Below, one piece after another: positions 1 through 6,249 of a DNA stretch of 12,939 bases. Each line of letters opens with the position of its first letter. The first letter of the stretch is position 1. The notes below the pieces were generated by a model that worked only from the letters and a program-made list of their open reading frames with translations, did not search any database and had not been told where the DNA came from. The DNA lies in the NCBI GenBank assembly GCA_030147905.1, contig JASBUM010000165.1, forward strand, positions 1 to 12,939, in the 5' to 3' direction. The stretch is from Acidimangrovimonas sp. GTDB lineage: Bacteria; Pseudomonadota; Alphaproteobacteria; Rhodobacterales; Rhodobacteraceae. Both the position numbers and the translations under genes were made by a program.

Positions 1-122
1 GTGTCTTCACGCTCGGGCTCGGGATGTATGGCACCAACCCGCAATGGACCTATCTGCTGATCGGCGCGCTGATCATCGCGGCGGTGGCGGTGGATCAATG
101 GATCAGAAAGGTATCGGCGTGA
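1..122 (+). CDS. frcC: Sugar ABC transporter permease, C-terminal end (partial)
   Basis: Only the last 39 codons are present; the gene begins left of the window. The reading frame starting at base 3 is open to the TGA at 120-122. It encodes a final membrane helix (about residues 16-35 of the visible part, TYLLIGALIIAAVAV) and a short charged cytoplasmic tail, DQWIRKVSA. That hydrophobic end with a basic tail is how RbsC/FrcC-type (BPD_transp_2) sugar permeases finish. The identity rests mainly on the next gene, a FrcA-type ATPase whose ATG overlaps this stop by one base (TGATG), indicating translational coupling. The substrate is inferred (fructose, ribose or mannose in characterised relatives) and cannot be read from this fragment. 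Confidence 0.75.
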   Translation, partial: VFTLGLGMYGTNPQWTYLLIGALIIAAVAVDQWIRKVSA

Positions 123-892
123 TGGAACCCATTCTCAAGGCGCGCGGCCTGGTCAAGCGCTATGGCCGCGTCACCGCGCTCGACCATTGCGATTTCGACC
201 TTTTCCCGGGCGAGATCCTCGCGGTGATCGGCGACAACGGCGCCGGCAAGTCGACGCTCATCAAGGCGCTTTCGGGCGCGGTCCAGCCCGATGAGGGCAC
301 GATCGCGCTCGAGGGGCGCGAGCTGCGCTTCGCCTCGCCGCTCGAGGCTCGCGAGGCCGGTATCGAGACGGTCTATCAGAACCTCGCGCTCTCGCCCGCG
401 CTGTCGATCGCCGACAACATGTTCCTGGGGCGCGAATTGCGCAAGCCGGGCCTTCTTGGCCGGCTGCTGCGCAAGCTCGATCACGCCGAGATGGAGCGTC
501 AGGCGCGCGACAAGCTCAACGAACTGGGGCTGATGACGATCCAGAACATCGGGCAGGCGGTGGAGACCCTTTCGGGGGGGCAGCGTCAGGGCGTGGCGGT
601 GGCGCGCGCCGCCGCCTTCGGCTCGCGCGTGGTGATCATGGACGAGCCCACGGCGGCGCTGGGCGTGAAGGAAAGCCGCCGGGTGCTGGAGTTGATCCTC
701 GACGTCAAGCGCCGGGGCCTGCCGATCGTGCTGATCAGCCACAACATGCCCCATGTGTTCGAGGTCGCGGACCGGATCCATGTCCACCGGCTGGGACGCA
801 GGCTGTGCGTGATCGATCCGAAGGAACATTCCATGTCCGATGCGGTGGCCTTCATGACGGGCGCCAAGAAACCCGAGGAGATGGCCGCCTGA
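122..892 (+). CDS. frcA: Sugar ABC transporter ATP-binding protein (FrcA type)
   Basis: A 256-residue, single-domain ATPase that powers import of a monosaccharide through the permease encoded just upstream. Walker A is GDNGAGKST (37-45), Q-loop around YQN (85-87), signature LSGGQ (150-154), Walker B VVIMDE (170-175) and the switch histidine H207 in LISHN. The C-terminal stretch HRLGRRLCVI and SDAVAFMTGA closely matches what I recall of FrcA of Sinorhizobium meliloti. The length fits FrcA, whereas RbsA-type sugar ATPases carry two fused domains. The start at 122 is chosen because it overlaps the permease stop (TGATG) and places the ABC domain at the N-terminus; an upstream ATG at 44 would only overlap the permease. 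The D-loop reads AALG instead of the usual SALD, which I believe is normal for this subfamily. No sugar kinase (frcK) follows: the next gene is convergent. Confidence 0.88.
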   Translation: MEPILKARGLVKRYGRVTALDHCDFDLFPGEILAVIGDNGAGKSTLIKALSGAVQPDEGTIALEGRELRFASPLEAREAGIETVYQNLALSPALSIADNMFLGRELRKPGLLGRLLRKLDHAEMERQARDKLNELGLMTIQNIGQAVETLSGGQRQGVAVARAAAFGSRVVIMDEPTAALGVKESRRVLELILDVKRRGLPIVLISHNMPHVFEVADRIHVHRLGRRLCVIDPKEHSMSDAVAFMTGAKKPEEMAA

Positions 893-910
893 CCGATCGC
901 CGCCTGACCG
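884..910 (+). repeat. Tandem duplication spanning the frcA stop codon
   Basis: The 12-mer GCCGCCTGACCG occurs at 884-895 and again at 899-910, a 15-base period. Because 15 is a multiple of three, the frcA TGA (890-892) is followed by a second TGA in the same frame (905-907). It looks like a small slippage duplication; read-through of the first stop would add only four residues plus the second stop. Confidence 0.8.
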
Positions 911-916
911 GGCGGG

Positions 917-940
917 CGCCACGCTAGGGACCCGGTGGCG
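917..940. terminator. Possible bidirectional terminator hairpin between frcA and the exporter
   Basis: CGCCAC (917-922) pairs perfectly with GTGGCG (935-940) across a 12-base loop, straddling the exporter's stop codon at the junction of two convergent genes. There is no T-run on either side, so intrinsic termination is only suggested by position. Confidence 0.35.
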
Positions 941-1838
941 TCATTGCCCGGCGCGGGCGTGTCCGCTCAAGGCCCAGGCGCCGCTCGCGCCAGATGATCG
1001 CGATCCCGGCCGCGACCACCAGCGCCGCGCCGGCCAGCATCTGCAACGTCGGCACTTCGGCGAAGACCGCGTAGCCGATCAGCAGCGACAGGATCATCGA
1101 GGCATATTCGAACGGCGCGATCAGCGAGGCATCGGCGTGGCGGTAGCTCGAGGTCAGAAAGATCTGCCCGGTGCCGCCGATCAGCCCGGCGCCGATCAAC
1201 AGCGCCGCCTCGCGCGGGCTGGGCAGGACCCAGCCAAACGGCGTTGTCGCCAGCGCCAGTACCGACCCGGTGAGCGAAAAATAGAAGACGATCGCCGAAA
1301 CCTTCTCGCTTTGCACCAGATGGCGCACCCAGACCTGGGCGAGGGCCGCGAACACAGCTGCCGCCAAGAGCGCGACGGCACCCATGGTGGCGCCCCGGCC
1401 TGCCCCGGCCCCGAGGTTCGGTGCCAGCACGATCAGAACGCCGACGAGCCCGGCCAGTACCGCCGAGATGCGGAACAATCGCACCTGTTCGCCCAGAAGA
1501 ACCGCGGCGAACACGACCGTCAGCAGGGGCGCGGCATAACCGATCGCGGTCACCTCGGGCAGCGGCAGCAGCCCAAGCCCGGTGAACATAAGCCCCATGC
1601 CGCTGGCGCCCAATAGCCCGCGCAGCAAATGCCCGCGCGGCGAGTTCATCCGCAACCCCGCCCCCAGTTCACGCCGCCAGAAAAGCCAGATCAGGATCAC
1701 CGGCATGGCAAAGGCCGAACGGAAGAAGACCGCCTCACCCGGCGGCACGCGGCCCGACACGGCCTTGATGCAGGCGGCCATCACGGTGAACAATGTCACC
1801 GAGGCGATCTTCATCGCGATACCGCGCAGCGGCTGCAT
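924..1838 (-). CDS. DMT-superfamily (EamA) transporter
   Basis: A 304-residue inner-membrane protein with about ten hydrophobic helices arranged as two EamA repeats: the first around residues 8-140, the second around 150-283. Family marks include the GE pair ending the fourth helix (LLGEQ, 114-118), the parallel FAEVP near 259-263 in the second repeat, and the sequence APLLTVVFA. The last 20 residues are a basic, proline-rich cytoplasmic tail. Such proteins export or import small metabolites (amino acids, nucleosides, S-adenosylmethionine); the substrate cannot be told from sequence. The start at 1838 (MQPLRGIAMK) is chosen for the AGGA seven bases upstream and because hydrophobic sequence begins directly after it. 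M9 is an alternative start, and the longer frame reaching 2123 overlaps the divergent gene with non-membrane sequence. It is transcribed away from adenine deaminase and may share its control region, hinting at a purine-related substrate, but that is speculation. Confidence 0.85.
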   Translation of the reverse strand: MQPLRGIAMKIASVTLFTVMAACIKAVSGRVPPGEAVFFRSAFAMPVILIWLFWRRELGAGLRMNSPRGHLLRGLLGASGMGLMFTGLGLLPLPEVTAIGYAAPLLTVVFAAVLLGEQVRLFRISAVLAGLVGVLIVLAPNLGAGAGRGATMGAVALLAAAVFAALAQVWVRHLVQSEKVSAIVFYFSLTGSVLALATTPFGWVLPSPREAALLIGAGLIGGTGQIFLTSSYRHADASLIAPFEYASMILSLLIGYAVFAEVPTLQMLAGAALVVAAGIAIIWRERRLGLERTRPRRAMTPPGP

Positions 1839-1998
1839 GCTTGGTCCTGCTTCGGGGGCATCGGGCGGCCTCGTGGAGCGGCCGCGGCGGATTTCCCAAC
1901 GGTGATACATGTTCGTGCAGCGGGTGCAAGGGCGGGCAGGATACTGGACCCAGGCCGACGGATCGGGTCTTGTGACCCGGCAAGCGAAGGATGTGACC
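1839..1998. promoter_or_regulatory. Divergent control region between the exporter and ade
   Basis: This 160-base interval must hold the start signals for both divergent genes. I find no convincing -35/-10 pair on either strand. On the ade side a perfect 6-bp inverted repeat, CGGGTC-TTGT-GACCCG (1964-1979), lies just before the ade ribosome binding site (GAAGGA, 1986-1991). It could be a leader hairpin or an operator half-site pair. Confidence 0.4.
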
Positions 1999-3708
1999 AT
2001 GGCGGACGATCTTGAGACACGCATAGCCCAGGCCCGCGGCGAGACGCCGGCCGATCTGCTGATCCGCGGCGGCCGGATCTTCGACCTGATCACCGGCGAA
2101 CTGGTGCCAAGCGATGTCGCCATCGCCGGCGAGATGATCGTCGGGGTCTTCGAGAACGGATATCAGGCCGCACGCGAAATCGACGCGGACGGCGCGATCA
2201 TGGTGCCCGGTTTCATCGACACCCATCTGCATATCGAAAGCTCGGCCGTCACGCCCTATGAATTCGACCGCTGCGTGACCCCGCGCGGGGTCACCACCGC
2301 GATCTGCGATCCGCATGAGATCGCCAATGTCGCCGGGCTAGAGGGGATCCATTACTTTCTGGAGGCCAGCGCCGAGACGGTGATGGATATCCGGGTGCAG
2401 CTATCGTCCTGCGTGCCCTCGACCCATATGGAAACCACCGGCGCCCGGCTCGAGGCTGCCGATCTCGTGCCGCTGGCCGATCATCCCCGCGTCATCGGGC
2501 TGGCCGAATTCATGAATTACCCCGGCGTCATCCACCGCGATCCGGGCGCCATGGCCAAGCTGCGCGCCTTTGCCGGGCGCCATATCGACGGCCATTGCCC
2601 GCTTTTGTCGGGGCGCGATCTGAACGCCTATATCGCTGCCGGCATCCGCACCGAGCATGAAGCCACCAGCGCGGCCGAGGCGATGGAGAAGCTGCGCAAG
2701 GGAATGCGGGTCCTGATCCGCGAAGGCTCGGTTTCCAAGGACCTGCATGCGCTGGCCGGGATCATCACCGAACGTCATTCGCCCTATATCTGTTTTTGCA
2801 CCGACGATCGCAATCCGCTCGATATCGCCGAGCATGGCCATCTCGATTACATGATCCGCACCGCGATCGCGCTTGGCGCGCCGCCGCTGGCGGTTTACCG
2901 CGCCGCCTCGCTGTCGGCGGCGGAGGCGTTCGGGCTGAAGGATCGCGGTTTGATCGCGCCGGGCAAACGCGCCGATATCGCGGTGATCGACAGTCTCGAA
3001 AGCTGCCGCGCCAGCGCGGTGATCTGCGGTGGCCGGCTGGTCGATCGGGCGGCGTTCGCCGCGCGCCGGATCATCCCCCCGGTCGCGCGCCGCTCGGTCA
3101 GGGCGCGGCGCCTTGTGGCTGCGGATTTCCGCACCAAGGGCAATCGCGCCGAGACCCCCGTGATCGGCATTCTGCCCGGCAAGATCCTTACCGAACACCT
3201 GACCGAGACGATCGCGCCCGAAGGCGGCGACAAACGCCCCGATCCGGCCCGCGATCTGGCCAAGATCGCGGTGATCGAACGCCATGGTGTCAACGGCAAT
3301 GTCGCGACCGGCTTCGTGCGCGGCTTCGCGCTCAAGCGCGGCGCCATCGCCTCGACCGTTTGTCATGACCATCACAATATCGCAGTTGTCGGCACCGATT
3401 ACGCCGATATGGCGCTGGCCGCCAACCGGCTGGCCGAGATCGAGGGCGGCTTCGTCGTCGCCGAGGGTGGCGCGGTGCGGGCCGAACTGGCGCTGCCGGT
3501 GGCCGGGTTGATGAGCCTCGAGCCCTTCGAGGCGGTCGAGGCGGCCTTGCGTGATCTGCGCGCCGCCGCGCGCGCGCTGGGGGTAGAGCTCGAAGAGCCG
3601 TTCCTGCAGTTGGCCTTCCTCGCCCTGCCGGTGATCCCGCATCTGAAGATCACCGATCACGGCATGGTCGACGTCGACCGGTTCGAGGTGATCGACGCGG
3701 CGCGCTGA
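1999..3708 (+). CDS. ade: Adenine deaminase
   Basis: A 569-residue cytoplasmic metalloenzyme that hydrolyses adenine to hypoxanthine and ammonia in purine salvage. The amidohydrolase barrel begins with the metal motif [13 protein letters not shown] (70-82; ligands H76 and H78). It continues with CDPHEIANV (103-111), LAEFMN (168-173, with E170), DGHCP (197-201), TEHEAT (218-223) and CFCTDD (265-270), the expected metal and substrate positions. The Ade-specific C-terminal domain follows, with [11 protein letters not shown] and the CHDHHNI and GTD segments. The length and the two-domain layout agree with bacterial Ade, a two-metal enzyme. The start at 1999 ([10 protein letters not shown]) has GAAGGA seven bases upstream; an ATG at 1909 would add 30 residues overlapping the divergent leader. 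It ends before a 9-bp hairpin and converges on a cytochrome gene. No other purine gene is visible nearby, so it looks like a single-gene unit. Confidence 0.95.
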   Translation: MADDLETRIAQARGETPADLLIRGGRIFDLITGELVPSDVAIAGEMIVGVFENGYQAAREIDADGAIMVPGFIDTHLHIESSAVTPYEFDRCVTPRGVTTAICDPHEIANVAGLEGIHYFLEASAETVMDIRVQLSSCVPSTHMETTGARLEAADLVPLADHPRVIGLAEFMNYPGVIHRDPGAMAKLRAFAGRHIDGHCPLLSGRDLNAYIAAGIRTEHEATSAAEAMEKLRKGMRVLIREGSVSKDLHALAGIITERHSPYICFCTDDRNPLDIAEHGHLDYMIRTAIALGAPPLAVYRAASLSAAEAFGLKDRGLIAPGKRADIAVIDSLESCRASAVICGGRLVDRAAFAARRIIPPVARRSVRARRLVAADFRTKGNRAETPVIGILPGKILTEHLTETIAPEGGDKRPDPARDLAKIAVIERHGVNGNVATGFVRGFALKRGAIASTVCHDHHNIAVVGTDYADMALAANRLAEIEGGFVVAEGGAVRAELALPVAGLMSLEPFEAVEAALRDLRAAARALGVELEEPFLQLAFLALPVIPHLKITDHGMVDVDRFEVIDAAR

Positions 3709-3740
3709 GCGCGGAGGGCGCGGGCGCCCCGGTTCGCAAG

Positions 3741-3761
3741 CCCGCCGGACCGTCCGGCGGG
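3741..3761. terminator. Bidirectional hairpin between ade and the cytochrome c gene
   Basis: CCCGCCGGA (3741-3749) and TCCGGCGGG (3753-3761) form a perfect 9-bp, GC-rich stem with a three-base loop, in the 63-base gap between two converging genes. No T-tract follows on either strand, so it may terminate weakly or act with Rho or by stabilising 3' ends. Confidence 0.5.
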
Positions 3762-3771
3762 GCAGCCGCGC

Positions 3772-4233
3772 CTATTCGATGCCGTTGGCGCGTTGGACCG
3801 TGCGGATATAGGCGGTGACGGCCCCGATATCGGTCTCGGTCAGTCCATCGACGGCGGGCATGTTGCCGAAGGGCCAATGATGGGCCCGTACCCCGTTTCG
3901 CACGGCGAAGAGCACCGCGATATCCGCGTGGTGGCCGGGTTCGTAATAGGGATGCACCAGCGGTGGCCCCTTGCCGTTGCGCCCGCCCGCATCGACGCCA
4001 TGGCAGGCGGCGCAATTCGCCTCGAAGATACCGCGGCCCAGCGCCGCCTCGCGCGTGAAGGCGACGGGCATCGACACCTTCACGATCGGGGCACCCTGCG
4101 GGATCTGCGACAGGTTGGGCGGCCGCAGCTGGCGGGAATCCATCCCCGTGGGTTGCGTTGCGCGCCAGACCGTCGCCGCCACGCCGCCCGCCAGCAACCC
4201 GGCGGTCGCCCACAACAATATCCTATGGGCCAT
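3772..4233 (-). CDS. Monohaem c-type cytochrome, membrane-tethered or secreted
   Basis: A 153-residue exported electron carrier. Residues 4-22 (RILLWATAGLLAGGVAATV) form a hydrophobic N-terminal helix with no clear AxA cleavage site, so it is probably an uncleaved anchor, though a signal peptide is possible. Haem attaches at CAACH (C74, C77, H78). The likely sixth ligand is M125 in FGNMPAV, and the closing helix ETDIGAVTAYIRTVQ (133-147) is typical of class I cytochromes. The loop RAHHWPFGNMP before the methionine is rich in aromatic and histidine residues. The start at 4233 has GGAG five bases upstream and puts the export segment first; the longer frame to 4539 lies inside pheA and is not needed. 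It sits 184 bases downstream of pheA on the same strand. The redox partner is unknown, and no oxidase or dehydrogenase gene is adjacent. Confidence 0.85.
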   Translation of the reverse strand: MAHRILLWATAGLLAGGVAATVWRATQPTGMDSRQLRPPNLSQIPQGAPIVKVSMPVAFTREAALGRGIFEANCAACHGVDAGGRNGKGPPLVHPYYEPGHHADIAVLFAVRNGVRAHHWPFGNMPAVDGLTETDIGAVTAYIRTVQRANGIE

Positions 4234-4417
4234 GCGCTCTCCCTTTCCGCGGCTCGTCCCTTTCGTCGGGGTGCAGCTTAGGGCAGGCTTGCACGCTGCG
4301 GGAGACGCCCGACGCAAGGTTTTCGGCTGCGGGCAGGGGCGAATTGTCGCGTCAGCCACGCTGCGCGGCGGTCGCAGCGCCCTGATGGCGGCACGACCCG
4401 CTCCGGTGTGGACGGTT

Positions 4418-5251
4418 TCAGCGCCGGCTGGGATCGGCGGGGTAGACGCCCAGGATATCGAGCTGGGTGGTGAAATAGGCCAGTTCCTCGAGCGCGAGCT
4501 TGAGGTTGTGATCCTCGGGGTGCCCCTCGACGTCGGCATAGAACTGGGTCGCGGTGAAGGAGCCGCCGACCATGTAGCTTTCGAGCTTGGTCATGTTCAC
4601 CCCGTTGGTCGCGAAGCCGCCCAGCGCCTTGTACAGCGCGGCCGGGATGTTGCGCACCCGGAAGGTGAAGGTCGTCATCATCGTGTCGCGGCCGCGGCGG
4701 CTGCGATCCATCTGCCGTGCCATCACCAGAAAGCGGGTGGTGTTGTTGGCGTGGTCCTCGATTTCGCGGGCGAGGATCTCCAGCCCGTAGATCTCGGCGG
4801 CAAGCTCGGACGCCAGCGCCGCAAGCCCCGGCTCCTCGCTGCTCGCGACATGGAGCGCCGAGCCCGCGGTGTCGGCCCCGGTCACGGCACGGATGCCGTG
4901 GGCATGCAGGAACCCGCGGCATTGACCCAGCAGGACGGTGTGGCTCATTGCCGCAGTCACCGCTTCAAGGCGGGTGCCCGGACGGGCAAGCAGGTTGATG
5001 TGAACCCGCACGAAAGCCTCGTCGACGATATGAAGCCCGGAGTCCGGCAGCAGGGTGTGGATGTCGGCCACGCGGCCGTAGGTCGAATTCTCCACCGGCA
5101 GCATTGCAAGGTCGCAATCGCCGCTGCGCACCAGTTCGATCGCATCCTCGAAGGTCCGGCAGGGCACCGGCTCGAGGTCGGGCCGGGCGGTGCGGCAGGC
5201 CATGTGGGAATAGGCGCCGGGTTCGCCCTGGAATGCGATGCGACCGCTCAT
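4418..5251 (-). CDS. pheA: Prephenate dehydratase
   Basis: A 277-residue cytoplasmic enzyme converting prephenate to phenylpyruvate, CO2 and water, the committed step to phenylalanine. The catalytic domain starts with IAFQGEPGAYSH (5-16) and contains PVENSTYGRV (52-61), HTVLLGQCRGFL (104-115) and the catalytic TTRF (171-174). An ACT regulatory domain follows (about 194-262), which in this family binds phenylalanine for feedback inhibition. It is a stand-alone enzyme with no chorismate mutase domain, unlike E. coli PheA. In the ACT domain, the GAL and ESRP motifs known from E. coli read AAL (204-206) and ESYM (224-227). The start at 5251 has AAGGA seven bases upstream. It is divergent from the anchored cytochrome gene and upstream of the small cytochrome gene on the same strand. 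Confidence 0.95.
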   Translation of the reverse strand: MSGRIAFQGEPGAYSHMACRTARPDLEPVPCRTFEDAIELVRSGDCDLAMLPVENSTYGRVADIHTLLPDSGLHIVDEAFVRVHINLLARPGTRLEAVTAAMSHTVLLGQCRGFLHAHGIRAVTGADTAGSALHVASSEEPGLAALASELAAEIYGLEILAREIEDHANNTTRFLVMARQMDRSRRGRDTMMTTFTFRVRNIPAALYKALGGFATNGVNMTKLESYMVGGSFTATQFYADVEGHPEDHNLKLALEELAYFTTQLDILGVYPADPSRR

Positions 5252-5310
5252 CCTGACATCCTTCGTCTTTCAGGCCCAGAGGCAGGGCGATTGGTCGCGG
5301 TAACTATACC

Positions 5311-5340
5311 TTGAAATGCGCGAGAGGAAGCCTGTAGATT
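5311..5340 (+). promoter_or_regulatory. Candidate sigma-70-type promoter for the anchored cytochrome c gene
   Basis: TTGAAA (5311-5316) and TAGATT (5335-5340) are separated by 18 bases in a locally AT-richer stretch, predicting a start near 5347 and a leader of about 26 bases. On the opposite strand, TATAGT (complement of 5303-5308) is a good -10-like hexamer for pheA, but I see no good -35 for it. The two promoters would lie back to back in the 121-base divergent gap. Confidence 0.4.
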
Positions 5341-5372
5341 TTCCAGGACGTTGAATTGCCCCGGGGACGGAT

Positions 5373-5882
5373 ATGTTCGACACGATGACCATGACCAAGA
5401 TCGTTGGCGCCTTCTGCGGTGCGTTGCTGGTCTTCCTGCTGGTGAACTGGGCGGGAGAGCTCATTTATGGCGGCCACGAGGTCACCAAGCAGTCCTACAC
5501 GATCCAGGTCGCCAGTGCCGATACCGGCCAGGGGGGCGGTGCGGCCCCTGCGGGCCCCGATTTCAAGACCGCGCTGGCCCAGGCCGATGTGAAGAAGGGC
5601 GCGCGGATCTTCAACAAGTGCAAGGCCTGCCACCGGATCGACAACAAGAACGCGACCGGGCCGCATCTCAACGGTGTGGTCGGGCGCAAGATCGCCTCGC
5701 TCACCGATTTCAACTATTCCGATGCGCTGAAGAAGCATACCGGCGACTGGACGCCCGAGCAGCTTGACCACTGGCTCCGGAAGCCGTCGGAATTCGCGCC
5801 GGGCACCAAGATGGGCTTTGCCGGCATTCCCGGCGTGCAGGACCGCGCCGATCTGATCGCCTATCTCGAGACGATCAAGTAA
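5373..5882 (+). CDS. cycM: Membrane-anchored cytochrome c (c552/CycM, cytochrome c-y type)
   Basis: A 169-residue class I cytochrome c held to the periplasmic face of the inner membrane. Residues 9-32 form an uncleaved helix (IVGAFCGALLVFLLVNWAGEL), followed by a flexible Gly/Ala/Pro linker (about 48-62). The haem domain has CKACH (C83, C87 as C and H ends: C83, C86, H87), the GPHLNGVVGRK loop (96-106) and PGTKMGF (143-149) with M147 as the probable sixth ligand. In Paracoccus denitrificans CycM and Rhodobacter capsulatus cytochrome c-y, this architecture carries electrons from the bc1 complex to cytochrome c oxidases (and to the reaction centre in Rhodobacter), in place of a soluble c2. The start at 5373 follows GGGGACGGAT; M5 and M7 are alternative starts. 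The gene is divergent from pheA and ends in a long hairpin, so it is probably monocistronic. The family assignment is firm; which oxidase it feeds is inferred. Confidence 0.9.
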   Translation: MFDTMTMTKIVGAFCGALLVFLLVNWAGELIYGGHEVTKQSYTIQVASADTGQGGGAAPAGPDFKTALAQADVKKGARIFNKCKACHRIDNKNATGPHLNGVVGRKIASLTDFNYSDALKKHTGDWTPEQLDHWLRKPSEFAPGTKMGFAGIPGVQDRADLIAYLETIK

Positions 5883-5918
5883 GGGATCGGCCCGGTCGAG
5901 ATAACGGGCGGGTCCCTT
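5881..5918 (+). terminator. Long hairpin overlapping the cytochrome stop codon
   Basis: The arm 5881-5894 (AAGGGATCGGCCCG) pairs with 5905-5918 (CGGGCGGGTCCCTT) over 14 positions, with one G-G mismatch and one G-T pair, around a 10-base loop. The last two bases of the TAA stop (5880-5882) are inside the stem. No T-run follows, but its place and strength argue for a 3'-end or terminator role. Confidence 0.6.
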
Positions 5919-5980
5919 GGCCGGGGCGGCCGGGCCGCGCCGCGATGCGCCGCCTGTCCGGCACGGCCTTCACGGGGCAC

Positions 5981-6019
5981 GATTTCCAAGCGCCGTGATT
6001 TCCAAGCGCCGTGATTTCC
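5981..6019 (+). repeat. 16-bp tandem repeat, about 2.4 copies
   Basis: GATTTCCAAGCGCCGT at 5981-5996 is repeated exactly at 5997-6012, then a third partial copy, GATTTCC, runs to 6019. It lies 230 bases upstream of the yejA start in non-coding DNA. Confidence 0.9.
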
Positions 6020-6233
6020 CCGGGTATCGTGGCCCGGATCTTGTCGTTTCCGGTTCCAGCGGTTCTTCGGTCATTGCCATGCTCGGGACGCGCAGTCATG
6101 CATGGGACGCGCGCGCGACGGGCCGAAGGGCATGGCACGAGCCCGCTCACGCATTCTCAACTTGAATTGACGGGGTGGCAGCCTCTAGCCTTGGCGAGGC
6201 CGGGCATGCATTCGTCAGGCCATCGGCATCGGC

Positions 6234-6242
6234 GAGGAAGGA
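6234..6242 (+). promoter_or_regulatory. Strong ribosome binding site deciding the yejA start
   Basis: GAGGAAGGA ends seven bases before the ATG at 6250, a near-ideal Shine-Dalgarno. It favours 6250 over the downstream ATG at 6349, which has only a weak GGAT seven bases ahead, and over a GTG at 6175. An out-of-frame ATG at 6245 lies too close to this site to compete well. Confidence 0.6.
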
Positions 6243-6249
6243 CAATGAC

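Larger units (their letters stand above)
5919..6249. other. Gene-free interval upstream of the yej operon
   Basis: About 330 bases lie between the cytochrome hairpin and yejA. The first part is very GC-rich (GGCC/GCCG palindromes near 5919-5945). A 16-bp tandem repeat follows (5981-6019), then the 9-mer GGGACGCGC twice (6085-6093 and 6104-6112). An AT-richer patch near 6153-6172 contains the inverted repeat TCAA-N6-TTGA (6157-6170) and -35-like TTGAAT (6162-6167); TAGCCT (6186-6191) is a poor -10 at 18 bases. The yej promoter is probably in this last part. The short open frames across this interval show no recognisable protein and no good ribosome site, so I call no gene. Confidence 0.5.

Noticed and set aside
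2401..3660. Open frame of 419 codons on the minus strand opposite ade
   Set aside because: Same reasoning: it lies wholly inside adenine deaminase and has shadow composition.
4271..4294. Imperfect inverted repeat (GTGCAGC ... GCTTGCAC) upstream of the small cytochrome gene
   Set aside because: Seven pairs with a bulge in GC-rich DNA is near chance, and no promoter elements frame it.
3971..5314. Open frame of 447 codons on the plus strand across the small cytochrome and pheA
   Set aside because: It runs antisense to two well-supported genes and across their intergenic gap, with no recognisable motif.
6157..6170. TCAA-N6-TTGA as an FNR-type site ahead of yejA
   Set aside because: The FNR/FnrL consensus is TTGAT-N4-ATCAA; here the half-sites are in the opposite orientation and spacing, so the match is only superficial.
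6175..6249. GTG at 6175 as the yejA start
   Set aside because: It has no suitable ribosome site and would extend an already over-long N-terminus; the strong site at 6234-6242 would then lie inside the gene.
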